From: Methylovulum sp.
GTDB taxonomy: Bacteria; Pseudomonadota; Gammaproteobacteria; Methylococcales; Methylomonadaceae
Direction: 5' to 3'
Assembly (NCBI GenBank): GCA_028712695.1
Contig: JAQTQZ010000022.1
Span: 1-56,791 of the forward strand
DNA: 56,791 nucleotides
The notes beneath the pieces were generated by a model, which worked only from the letters and a program-made list of their open reading frames with translations, made no database searches and was not told where the DNA came from. Both the position numbers and the translations under genes were made by a program. Below are positions 27,307 through 34,373 of the stretch, piece by piece. Positions within the stretch are counted from its first letter, which is position 1; each line of letters begins with the position of its first letter.

Positions 27307-27474
27307 ATGATGATGTTGGTATTTTGTGACAATTGCAATGGCATTGGGCAATGCCCTATGTGTAACGGGACAGGGATTGATAGTGAGCTGGATGAGCGGT
27401 GCGGATGCTGCTTTGGTAGTGGCGAATGCCCTGAATGTGGCGGCGCCGGTGAATTGGATGACGCCGAGTTGTAG
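27307..27474 (+). CDS. DnaJ-type zinc-finger miniprotein
   Basis: 55 residues from the first of three ATGs in a row, with GGGAG just before it. Two copies of the pattern C-x-x-C-x-G-x-G are seen twice each: CDNCNGIGQCPMCNGTG and CGCCFGSGECPECGGAG, eight cysteines in all, enough for two zinc sites. This is the DnaJ Cys-rich and anti-TRAP fold pattern. It lies 24 bases after the HU gene. A role in protein or RNA binding is possible, not shown. Confidence 0.7.
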   Translation: MMMLVFCDNCNGIGQCPMCNGTGIDSELDERCGCCFGSGECPECGGAGELDDAEL

Positions 27475-27476
27475 TT

Positions 27477-27548
27477 GTAGGGTGGGCGGGCTTTTTTGCC
27501 CACCGAATTTACTGTAAAAGGTGGGCAGAACAGCATTGCCCACCCTAC
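27477..27548. repeat. inverted pair of GTAG REP palindromes
   Basis: GTAGGGTGGGC-GGGCTTTTTT-GCCCACC (27477-27504) and, facing it, GGTGGGCAG...GCCCACCCTAC (27520-27548). The first stem includes a T run. The GGTGGGCAGAACAGC stretch also occurs at 19729. The stop codon of the zinc-finger gene is just before it. Confidence 0.75.
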
Positions 27549-27671
27549 ATGGCTGAACAGCGTCATCAAACTGGTGACGCTGTTCAAGGAAATCGGAGCG
27601 CACATACAAAAAAACAAAGCCGCGCCGCAGCCAAAGATTGAAAATGCGGCGACAATTACGGCGGCGGCTTG
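27495..27671 (+). pseudogene. possible gene remnant joined to a REP
   Basis: A frame without a good ATG runs from the palindrome pair to a TGA at about 27669-27671. Its last 38 residues look protein-like, with a hydrophobic helix and then Lys- and Ala-rich tail (NSVIKLVTLFKEIGAHI is part of it). Upstream the frame is REP sequence. It may be a gene whose 5' end was lost or overwritten. A TTG or GTG start cannot be excluded. Low confidence. Confidence 0.25.
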
Positions 27672-27679
27672 AATAAATT

Positions 27680-27906
27680 GTTGTACATCAATAATGCAGC
27701 GGCGTTGAAAGCAGAAACGCATGGGAACGGGGTAAAAGCCCAACTGCGAAACTATATTTATTAGCAGAGTCTCTTTGACTAAACGGGAGATTGGCCCAGG
27801 TGGTTTGGCGTAGAGCCAATTAGCTATCCATAACTGGACGCGAAACTGACACTTAAACAGCCCACCGACTTGGAGTAGCGACCAAGCTGCATTATTGATG
27901 TACAAC
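27680..27906. repeat. 227-bp element with 21-bp inverted ends
   Basis: Exact 21-bp inverted repeats bound this stretch at 27680-27700 and 27886-27906 (core TACATCAATAATGCAGC and its reverse complement). The 185 bases inside hold no convincing gene. It could be a miniature transposon or the edges of a lost insertion. No flanking target duplication was noted. The gap between 27549 and 28049 otherwise holds only REPs. Confidence 0.55.
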
Positions 27907-27914
27907 GCGAAGTA

Positions 27915-27993
27915 GTAGGGTATGCACCGCATACCTTTTGGGGGCTGCGGTGCAGGCGCAATGTTTGAAAAAGGTACGCGGTGCGTACCCTAC
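27915..27993. repeat. inverted pair of GTAG REP palindromes
   Basis: GTAGGGTATGC-ACC-GCATACC (27915-27935) faces GGTACGC-GGT-GCGTACCCTAC (27973-27993). The two arms differ by compensating changes within each stem, so each REP folds by itself. A near-copy of the pair, in the other arm order, is at 30463-30519. Confidence 0.8.
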
Positions 27994-28049
27994 AACTGAC
28001 GGCTATACTTAGCGGGCAGTTTAACCATCAACCACAGCAAAGGTGTTTT

Positions 28050-28775
28050 ATGAAAAGAATGAAATTATTAGCAGCGGTTCTGTTTTTGGCAGGATGCAGC
28101 GATCCGAAAGATATTGTGTTGGGTCCTGAACCTTTAAAGCAGTTGTCTGAGCAAGGGGCGCAAATAAAAAAGCTATCTGAGGAAGATAGGAAACTTTTAG
28201 CCGCCTATTTAGCGATGGATAAAATGAGGAGTGTTTTTGGCGGAAATAGTAAATCAGTCGCAGGAATGACTATTGGCGAGGTCATAGAAGAGGCCAAAAA
28301 AGTTAGGGAAAATATGCTGGCTAAGGAGGCTGAAGAAAAGGCATTGAAAGAAAAGGTAATGGCTGAGCAAAAAGTAATTTCTGAAAAAATATCTTCTAGC
28401 GTTGTTGTTGCCGTGGTTGATAAAGAAGTCAGACCAAAAAATTATGAAATAGGTCGTTATGAGGATTTTTTAAGCATTAGCTATGCCGTTGAAAACAAAT
28501 CAAAAAAAGTAATTAGGCAGCTTAAGGGACGAGTTATTTTTAAAGATGCTACGGGGGATTTAGTAGGCTGGTTGCCGGTTAATTTTGAGGAAAAAATAGC
28601 TGCTGGAACCACATTAAAAACCGACACTGGAAGTGGTTGGAGAGTGAGTGGAATTACCAATGGCGATATTGAAAAAATTGCACGGACGGAGTTTAGCTTA
28701 ATGACCGCTTCTTTTGAGCCTGATGCTATCGCGTTTGACGATGGCGAAGTTATCAAATCCCCGGATTTGAATTAA
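28050..28775 (+). CDS. lipoprotein of unknown function (AT-rich)
   Basis: 241 residues from ATG 28050. A signal peptide ends in the lipobox LAGC (Cys at about 19). A helical region (about 30-120, Lys/Glu-rich) is followed by a strand-rich C-terminal domain. The base composition is clearly more AT-rich than the phage genes around it. It lies outside the core modules next to a second lipoprotein, as lysogenic-conversion genes do. Membrane anchoring is certain by motif; function is not known. Superinfection exclusion is one possibility. Confidence 0.75.
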   Translation: MKRMKLLAAVLFLAGCSDPKDIVLGPEPLKQLSEQGAQIKKLSEEDRKLLAAYLAMDKMRSVFGGNSKSVAGMTIGEVIEEAKKVRENMLAKEAEEKALKEKVMAEQKVISEKISSSVVVAVVDKEVRPKNYEIGRYEDFLSISYAVENKSKKVIRQLKGRVIFKDATGDLVGWLPVNFEEKIAAGTTLKTDTGSGWRVSGITNGDIEKIARTEFSLMTASFEPDAIAFDDGEVIKSPDLN

Positions 28776-28806
28776 CCACCCATTATTACGTCGGAGAAGA
28801 AACCAT

Positions 28807-29277
28807 ATGAAAAAGATAGCGTTAGTTTTAGCCGTACTTGCATTGGCTGGATGCATAACTACCAGGCCGATGACAAATATTTACAACCCATCCGAATACA
28901 CGAAATATCATCAAGCAGGGACAGCCGAAGTAAAAGGCCAGGCGTTTTTAAAAACGGCAGGTGGCGAAGTGAGGTTTGGCGCTGGGGAAACTGTAAGCTT
29001 GATCCCTGCAACCGCATATTCCGAAGAAGTCATTGGGTATATACAAAACTACCAATTTATCAGGCCATCTGGCGTTGACCCACGATGGTCTGAGCATTTT
29101 AAAAAAACAACGGCAGACGGCAACGGCAACTTTGAATTTGCCGATGTACCCGCCGGAACTTATTACCTTGAATGCCCCATTTATTGGATGGCAGGCGATA
29201 AAGAAACAGGCCATACCGTCTATAAAAAGGTCGAGGTGCATGACGGCGACAAGATCAAAGTTGTGCTGACCGATTGA
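28807..29277 (+). CDS. lipoprotein with carboxypeptidase-regulatory-like domain
   Basis: 156 residues. Signal peptide with lipobox LAGC (Cys at about 16). The C-terminal half has the pattern T-T-A-D-G-N-G-N-F-x-F-A-D-V-P-A-G-T-Y typical of carboxypeptidase-regulatory-like beta folds. It follows the first lipoprotein by 31 bases with GGAGAAG before its ATG, so they are probably one unit. Surface role in the lysogen is likely; partner unknown. Confidence 0.75.
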   Translation: MKKIALVLAVLALAGCITTRPMTNIYNPSEYTKYHQAGTAEVKGQAFLKTAGGEVRFGAGETVSLIPATAYSEEVIGYIQNYQFIRPSGVDPRWSEHFKKTTADGNGNFEFADVPAGTYYLECPIYWMAGDKETGHTVYKKVEVHDGDKIKVVLTD

Positions 29278-29286
29278 CAATAACCC

Positions 29287-29382
29287 AATGGCAGGTCTAT
29301 GCTTTGTCCCGGAGCCTCAGAATCTCCCTTAACAGCGGACACCGCACCCGTCAGACCCTGCGGTTTTTTTGTGCCTGCCATT
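29287..29382 (+). ncRNA. structured leader with terminator-like hairpin
   Basis: AATGGCAGG (29287-29295) pairs exactly with CCTGCCATT (29374-29382) to close a domain. Inside are a small GGAG/CTCC hairpin (29311-29327) and ACCGCA...TGCGGT (29341-29364) followed by seven Ts. This is a three-way junction ending in an intrinsic-terminator-like stem, upstream of the antirepressor. Similar leaders before antirepressor-type genes are remembered but not verified. The ORF overlapping it (29274-29465) is probably not real. Confidence 0.5.
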
Positions 29383-29535
29383 TTTCAAATCATCTTCCCG
29401 GTATAGGGAATATGGTCTCGATCAATGTCGGGAGTAGGCTAATACAAGACGCGCAAGCGGAATAGGCCTGGCTGTCTGTTAACAGTTCTGAACTCCTGAC
29501 ACCCTTATTTTTCAGAAAATTAACAGGAAACCATC

Positions 29536-30258
29536 ATGAACACTGAATTACAAACGTTTGATTTCAACGGCCACGTTTTACGCATTTTCCCTACTGATGA
29601 TGGCCAAAGTTTTTATGCCGTCGCTAAGGATGCAACTGATATTCTTGGTTATCAATCGGCAAAAGATGGCTTAAGACGCATTCCTGATAAACACAAGGGT
29701 AGGCGTTTAGTGCCTACCCCTGGTGGAAGTCAAGAAATGCTCTGTGTAGCCGAACCCGGTCTGTATCGTTTGATTTTAAGGAGCGATAAACCCGAAGCCG
29801 AACCGCTGATGGAATTAGTCACTTCCAGCATCCTCCCCTCCATCCGCAAAACAGGCGGCTACATCGCCCCCAACTCCGAACTGGCCAAAGAATTGGCTAT
29901 CGCCCAAGAGCTGCTCACCACCCAGAAGCAACTGATCGCCGCCAAGGACGACCAAATAGCCTATGTCAAAAGCCAGGCCGATGCGGTGATTAAAGAGTAT
30001 GCCGGACAGATGAAGCTCATGTCCGGGCAATTGACGTATAAATCCACGCTGGCCTACGCCCACACCGAGGCCGAAAAACGCCACCGCGAGGAAATGGCCC
30101 GCGTCCTGCGCTCCAAACACCCGATGACGGAACTGGAGGAAGAGGAAATTAACCGCCTGCACCGCCGCGGCCATGACCTGCCGTATCTGGAGGGCTATTT
30201 CCACCGCAGCCGCAACCTCATCAAACGCGCGATCCGCAATCAAGGCGGTGTGTTATGA
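29536..30258 (+). CDS. BRO-N domain antirepressor
   Basis: 240 residues. The BRO-N/Bro-Ant domain lies at about 1-115 (FYAVAKDATDILGY, LRRIPDKHKG, LYRLILRSDKPEAE, ILPSIRKTGGY are its marks). The rest is a long charged helix and a basic C-terminal region. Such proteins counter repressors or act in antirepression. Upstream is the folded leader at 29287-29382. It overlaps the next gene by 4 bases. Confidence 0.85.
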   Translation: MNTELQTFDFNGHVLRIFPTDDGQSFYAVAKDATDILGYQSAKDGLRRIPDKHKGRRLVPTPGGSQEMLCVAEPGLYRLILRSDKPEAEPLMELVTSSILPSIRKTGGYIAPNSELAKELAIAQELLTTQKQLIAAKDDQIAYVKSQADAVIKEYAGQMKLMSGQLTYKSTLAYAHTEAEKRHREEMARVLRSKHPMTELEEEEINRLHRRGHDLPYLEGYFHRSRNLIKRAIRNQGGVL

Positions 30259-30452
30259 GCCACTACGCCCTCACCGAAGAACAACAATACGAAATCCATA
30301 ACGCGCGGCTGTTGTGCCAGTTGGTGATTGACCTGTCCAGCAATAACCCCAAGAAACAGGTGGAGGTTGACGTTGAGGCCTTGGCGGTCTTATGCTCTGC
30401 CATCCAAAGCAAGCTACCTACCGAACAATCACTGGACTGGCATACGTCATAA
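30255..30452 (+). CDS. 65-residue protein after antirepressor
   Basis: Overlaps the end of the antirepressor gene by 4 bases (ATGA), so translation is coupled. Helical, acidic, no known motif. Followed by a REP pair. Confidence 0.6.
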   Translation: MSHYALTEEQQYEIHNARLLCQLVIDLSSNNPKKQVEVDVEALAVLCSAIQSKLPTEQSLDWHTS

Positions 30453-30462
30453 GCTGTAATAA

Positions 30463-30519
30463 GTAGGGTACGCACCGCGTACCTTTTGAAATTGTGATGG
30501 TATGCGGTGCATACCCTAC
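30463..30519. repeat. inverted pair of GTAG REP palindromes
   Basis: GTAGGGTACGC-ACC-GCGTACC (30463-30483), 15 bases, and GGTATGC-GGT-GCATACCCTAC (30499-30519). It mirrors the pair at 27915-27993 with the arms exchanged. It lies between the antirepressor unit and the late operon and may separate transcripts. Confidence 0.8.
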
Positions 30520-30534
30520 ACCCCGCAACACCCC

Positions 30535-30561
30535 AAGGGCGGAAACCTTTCCGCTCTTGCC
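30535..30561 (+). promoter_or_regulatory. late-operon inverted repeat, copy 2
   Basis: AAGGGCGGAAA-C-CTTTCCGCT followed by CTTGCC forms a stem of 11 pairs (one G-T) with a two-base loop. It matches 18889-18915 (read on the minus strand) at 23 of 27 positions. Both lie 50-75 bases before the first gene of a late operon. Confidence 0.6.
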
Positions 30562-30593
30562 TTAACGCCCAAAACCCTACCATAGCCCCGAAA

Positions 30594-30618
30594 GCCAACG
30601 CCTGTTGGCATTTTTTTT
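30594..30618 (+). terminator. intrinsic terminator upstream of endolysin gene
   Basis: GCCAAC-GCCT-GTTGGC followed by A and eight Ts: a short perfect stem and strong U-run. It ends 16 bases before the endolysin ATG, so it would stop readthrough from the antirepressor unit, or act as an attenuator of the late operon if the late promoter lies upstream of it. Confidence 0.7.
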
Positions 30619-30634
30619 ACTTTCGGGAAAGACT

Positions 30635-31279
30635 ATGGCCAAAGCAATCCTTCTTACCGCCGCCGACTGTCTGGCGCATATCGGCAACCCCATCAACGAA
30701 AAAGGCATGACGCTCTGGGATGTGCCTCCGGCGTTGGAAATCGGCGTCATCCCCAAGCGGGTTTACTGTCACCAGGCGCTGGTCGGGCCGTTAGCCAAGG
30801 CGTTTTCAGCGTTGATCCAATCTGGTGAGGTGCAATTTCTCAAGACTTGGGACGGCTGTTTCAATATCCGCACATCCAAGGGCGGCAGCAGCCCCAGCCT
30901 GCATTCATGGGGCTTGGCGGTGGATGTCAACGCGGCCTGGAATCAGTTTGGCAAGCCGCCTAATTTGCGTCCGCAGTTTGTCAAATGTTTCACCGATGCA
31001 GGCTTCGATTGGGGTGGGACGTGGTCAACGCCGGACGGCATGCACTTCCAGCTTAAACAATCGCTGTTTGCCGCTGGCAGTGGCGCTGCCGCAGAAATTG
31101 CCACGTTGGCCAAGGACGTTGCAACACATACACCCAACCCGACCCTGGCCGCCGCATTGGCGTTGACTGATGCAGCCGTGCGCCTGTTGGCGACGCTGGA
31201 CCGCCCTTCCAACACTATCCAGGCAGCCACCCGCTCGATAGCGGCAGCGGCCGAGCAGCTGAGGGCTGAAAATGGCTAA
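30635..31279 (+). CDS. M15-family peptidase endolysin
   Basis: 214 residues from ATG 30635 (TCGGGAAAG before it); an upstream in-frame TTG falls in the terminator stem. The zinc-peptidase motif is complete: H90 and D97 in HSWGLAVDVN, H137 in GMHFQL. M15 phage enzymes cut peptidoglycan stem peptides at lysis. The C-terminal 65 residues are an Ala-rich helical tail with no recognised wall-binding domain. The next gene is holin-like (8-base overlap). Confidence 0.85.
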   Translation: MAKAILLTAADCLAHIGNPINEKGMTLWDVPPALEIGVIPKRVYCHQALVGPLAKAFSALIQSGEVQFLKTWDGCFNIRTSKGGSSPSLHSWGLAVDVNAAWNQFGKPPNLRPQFVKCFTDAGFDWGGTWSTPDGMHFQLKQSLFAAGSGAAAEIATLAKDVATHTPNPTLAAALALTDAAVRLLATLDRPSNTIQAATRSIAAAAEQLRAENG

Positions 31280-31490
31280 GCATTTTTCTAAAAGCCGCAC
31301 TCTGCGGTTTAACGCAGTGGTCATGGCCTTGTCTGCCGCTGCCCTGCCGGTGATCGTTGCCAATGAGGATTTGATTAAGGCCACGGTCGATCCTTTGGTC
31401 TATGTGGCGTTAATGGTTGTTATGGCAATGGCCAATGCTTGGCTGAGATTGATAACGACGACCGAAATCACCACAAAACAGCAAGATTAA
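31272..31490 (+). CDS. holin-like two-helix membrane protein
   Basis: 72 residues with a basic N-terminus and two predicted membrane helices (about 12-30 and 42-62). Size, charge and position between endolysin and DksA-like genes fit a holin. It shares the TAATG overlap with the next gene. No spanin pair was found nearby. Confidence 0.65.
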   Translation: MAKHFSKSRTLRFNAVVMALSAAALPVIVANEDLIKATVDPLVYVALMVVMAMANAWLRLITTTEITTKQQD

Positions 31491-31708
31491 TGACCGAAGA
31501 CGAACGCACGGAAGCGGCCATCGCTTTCCATCAGGAATTGGCCTTGCTTAAGCACCGGCAAGGCCATGCAACAGGGCAGGCTTTGGCGGTTTGCGAGGCC
31601 TGCGGCAATTCAATCCCGCCCGAACGGCAGCGGGCCATTCCCGGCGTCCGGCTATGTGTACAGTGTAAAGAAGCGGAAGAAATCGAGGGGAAACGATGGG
31701 CAATATAA
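31490..31708 (+). CDS. DksA/TraR-type zinc-finger protein
   Basis: 72 residues from ATG 31490. The C-terminal part has CEACGNSIPPERQRAIPGVRLCVQC-type spacing: a four-Cys zinc finger of the TraR/DksA group (short TraR-like form), preceded by a helical region. TraR binds RNA polymerase in the secondary channel. The gene lies in the late operon and might shift host transcription; common in Mu-like phages. Confidence 0.8.
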   Translation: MTEDERTEAAIAFHQELALLKHRQGHATGQALAVCEACGNSIPPERQRAIPGVRLCVQCKEAEEIEGKRWAI

Positions 31709-32067
31709 ATTTTGACTTCAATTTCTGGACGATGGCGCTGTTGCTGCTCAACTTCGCCCTGGCGTTGTTTGTGGCGATGACCAACCGGGGCAAGGCACAG
31801 GCCGATGAGCTTAAATCGGTCAAAAACGGCCTGCACACGGACATCCAGGACTTGGGCAAACAAGTCAACAAGCACGGCGAGCGGCTGGCGGCGATTGAGG
31901 CGGAAGTCGAGAACGGCATCACCAAAACAGATTTGGCGGCGGTGTATGACCGGGTCAACATGGTGGCGTCGTCAACCGACAGTATGAGCGGGCAGCTAAA
32001 GGAAATATCGACTCGGATGGCGAGCATTGACGCGCATCTGTTGCAATTGTTTAAGGAGCGGAAATAA
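31696..32067 (+). CDS. DUF2730 (Mu gp25-like) membrane coiled coil
   Basis: 123 residues: one membrane helix at about 9-28, then a long coiled coil (about 35-120). This is the DUF2730 layout found before the terminase genes of Mu-like phages. A spanin-like or lysis-timing role is only a guess. Overlaps its neighbours by 13 and 1 bases. Confidence 0.8.
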   Translation: MGNINFDFNFWTMALLLLNFALALFVAMTNRGKAQADELKSVKNGLHTDIQDLGKQVNKHGERLAAIEAEVENGITKTDLAAVYDRVNMVASSTDSMSGQLKEISTRMASIDAHLLQLFKERK

Positions 32068-32360
32068 TGGCTGACTACACGCGCACGTGGGTGCGGTTAC
32101 TGATACTGCAAGCCTTAAATAAGGCATTGGGTTATCACAAGCACCAGGCTGAGCTATTAAAAAGCTTAGCAGCAAACGACGGCGTTACCTTAAGCCGGGA
32201 TGATCTGCATATTGAACTGAGCTGGCTGGAAAACGCCGACGCGGTGGTGCTGCAAATTGTCGATGGCGTGTATATCGCCACGCTGACGATGGATGGGCAG
32301 GAAATCGCCGAAGGCATAAAGCAAGTGCCGGGTATCGACCGCCCTGCGCCTGGGTGCTGA
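32067..32360 (+). CDS. Mu gp26-like winged-helix protein
   Basis: 97 residues between DUF2730 and the small terminase gene, Mu gp26's position. The helix and strand pattern (about 5-75) resembles a small winged-helix ArsR-like fold. Function unknown. Confidence 0.65.
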   Translation: MADYTRTWVRLLILQALNKALGYHKHQAELLKSLAANDGVTLSRDDLHIELSWLENADAVVLQIVDGVYIATLTMDGQEIAEGIKQVPGIDRPAPGC

Positions 32361-32361
32361 G

Positions 32362-32952
32362 ATGCCACGCCCGCCAAAAGTTAAAAAGCACGTCCCCAAG
32401 CATATCCGCCAGGAGCTTAACGCCAAGCTGGTGGAAGATGCGTTTCTGGACGTTGACGGCCAGACCGAATGGCTAAACAACCGCCTGCGCGATGAAGGCA
32501 TTACGCCTGATGATGGGCCGATTGGGCGCAATGCGGTGTACGGCTATATGAAAGAATATGAGACGGAATTCATGCTATCGATGGCCGAAGGCGACAAGAT
32601 GCTGCAAATTGCGCGGGCGGCACTGCAAACCAACCAGGATGCGGAGGGAATTTTGCAAGAGGCCAGCATCCGCACCATGCAGACCAGTTTACTGCGGCTG
32701 TCGGTGTCGCTACGCGAACTTGAGAAGGATAGCAAGGCTGATCTGCATACCATTGCAAAAACCACTGGGTTTATCACCAAGGCATTAAGTGACATTGGGC
32801 GGCTGAACATTTCAACCAAAAAGTGGCAGCAGGAAGTCCGCACCAAACTGTCCGCCGATTTGGCAGCCCTAAAAAAAGAAGGTTTCGACGGTGCGACGAT
32901 TGACGCGATGGAACGGCGCGTGGCGATTTATTTGCCGGATAATGGGCGCTAA
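32362..32952 (+). CDS. DUF3486 small terminase subunit
   Basis: 196 residues, the DUF3486 (Mu gp27-like) length. An N-terminal helix-turn-helix region (about 15-60) is followed by long helices for oligomer formation. The small subunit picks the phage DNA for packaging. It overlaps the large subunit by one base. Confidence 0.8.
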   Translation: MPRPPKVKKHVPKHIRQELNAKLVEDAFLDVDGQTEWLNNRLRDEGITPDDGPIGRNAVYGYMKEYETEFMLSMAEGDKMLQIARAALQTNQDAEGILQEASIRTMQTSLLRLSVSLRELEKDSKADLHTIAKTTGFITKALSDIGRLNISTKKWQQEVRTKLSADLAALKKEGFDGATIDAMERRVAIYLPDNGR

Positions 32953-34373
32953 TGAATACCGCCAACGTCATCCGTCCACAGCCTGGCCCCCAAGAAGCGT
33001 TCTTAGCCACGTCTGCCGATATTGCTATCTACGGCGGCGCGGCGTTCGGCGGCAAATCATTTGCTTTGCTGTTGGAAGCCACCCGCCACACAGATAACAA
33101 AAAGTTCGGCGCGGTGATTTTCCGCCGCACCACCAAGATGATCCGCGCCGAGGGCGGCTTGTGGGACACGGCAGAAGAGCTATTCCCGCAACTGGAAGCG
33201 GCATCGAACATTTCCGGCCTGTTCTGGACCTTTCCCAGCGGCGCAAAAGTCACCTTCGCCCATTTGGAGCATGAAAAAAACAAGCTCGACTGGCAAGGCT
33301 CGCAGGTGGCCATGCTGGGCTTTGACGAGCTGACCCACTTCACCGCCTCGCAGTTTTGGTATCTGATGTCGCGCAACCGTTCCGGTTCTGGCGTTTCGGG
33401 CTATATCCGCGCCACCACCAACCCCGACCCGGACAGTTGGGTGGCGGATTTAATCGGTTGGTGGATTGACCAAAATACCGGCTATGCCATCCAGGAGCGT
33501 AGCGGTGTGGTGCGCTGGTTTGTGCGCTATCGAAATGAACTGATTTGGGCGGATTCACGCGAGGAATTGAAAGAACAATTCCCCGCCCTTGACCCGAAAA
33601 GCCTGACCTTTATCGCCTCCAGCTATAAAGATAACAAGATCGGCATGGAGAAAGACCCGACCTATATGTCGTCGTTGGATGCCTTGCCGCAGGTCGAGCG
33701 CGAACGCCTGAAAATGGGTAACTGGAAAATCAAGCCTGCCGCCGGGGATTATTTTAAGGAGTCGTTCTTTGAAATTGTTGAACGCGAACCGGAGAACCTG
33801 CAATGGGTGCGCTATTGGGATCGGGCGGCGACGGAACCGAGCGCGTCCAACCCTGACCCTGACTATACGGCAGGCGTAAAGGTGGGCAAAGACCGCGAGA
33901 CGGGCCTTTATTATGTGGTGCATGTCGCCCGCGACCGCAAATCACCCGCGGGCGTGTTAAGGCTGATAAAAGGCACGGCGCAGGCGGACGGCATAGCCTG
34001 TACGGTGGGGCTGGAGCTAGACCCCGCGTCGGCGGGCAAGTCCGAGGGTGATATGTATGTGCGCGAACTGGCGGGCTTTGATGTCCGCCTTGTGCCGCCG
34101 CAAGGCAGTAAGGAAGTCAGGGCACGGCCAGCCTCGGCGGCGGCGGAAAACGGGCGGATTAAACTGGTGAAATCCGCATGGAACAAGGCGTTTATCGACG
34201 AGTTGGAAAACTTCCCCAAGGGCGCACACGATGACCAAGTGGACGGGTTGAGCGGGGCCATTAACTGGCTGGAATCGAATAATGTTTATCCGGCGGCAGG
34301 GGAAACGGTCGGTACTAAGGCCGATGTGAAAGCGGCATTTGCTGTTAAACGCCAATCGAGGTTATTGCATTGA
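32952..34373 (+). CDS. terminase large subunit
   Basis: 473 residues. The ATPase has a deviant Walker A GGAAFGGKS (28-36) and Walker B VAMLGFDELTHF with D125-E126, then the coupling motif TTNPDP (about 155-160). The nuclease part has YWDRAATEP (about 285-293) and DDQVDGLSGA near 437. It looks like the long-tailed, GTA-like type of large subunit rather than classic Mu gp28. It packages DNA by the headful mechanism from integrated copies. Confidence 0.9.
   Translation: MNTANVIRPQPGPQEAFLATSADIAIYGGAAFGGKSFALLLEATRHTDNKKFGAVIFRRTTKMIRAEGGLWDTAEELFPQLEAASNISGLFWTFPSGAKVTFAHLEHEKNKLDWQGSQVAMLGFDELTHFTASQFWYLMSRNRSGSGVSGYIRATTNPDPDSWVADLIGWWIDQNTGYAIQERSGVVRWFVRYRNELIWADSREELKEQFPALDPKSLTFIASSYKDNKIGMEKDPTYMSSLDALPQVERERLKMGNWKIKPAAGDYFKESFFEIVEREPENLQWVRYWDRAATEPSASNPDPDYTAGVKVGKDRETGLYYVVHVARDRKSPAGVLRLIKGTAQADGIACTVGLELDPASAGKSEGDMYVRELAGFDVRLVPPQGSKEVRARPASAAAENGRIKLVKSAWNKAFIDELENFPKGAHDDQVDGLSGAINWLESNNVYPAAGETVGTKADVKAAFAVKRQSRLLH

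Noticed and set aside
27285-27932. 215-codon minus-strand frame
   Set aside because: It runs through two REP pairs, the inverted-repeat element and the antisense of the zinc-finger gene; no domain or ribosome site.
29274-29465. 63-codon frame before the antirepressor
   Set aside because: It coincides with the folded leader and overlaps the lipoprotein stop; the sequence is better explained as structured RNA, though a small leader peptide cannot be excluded.
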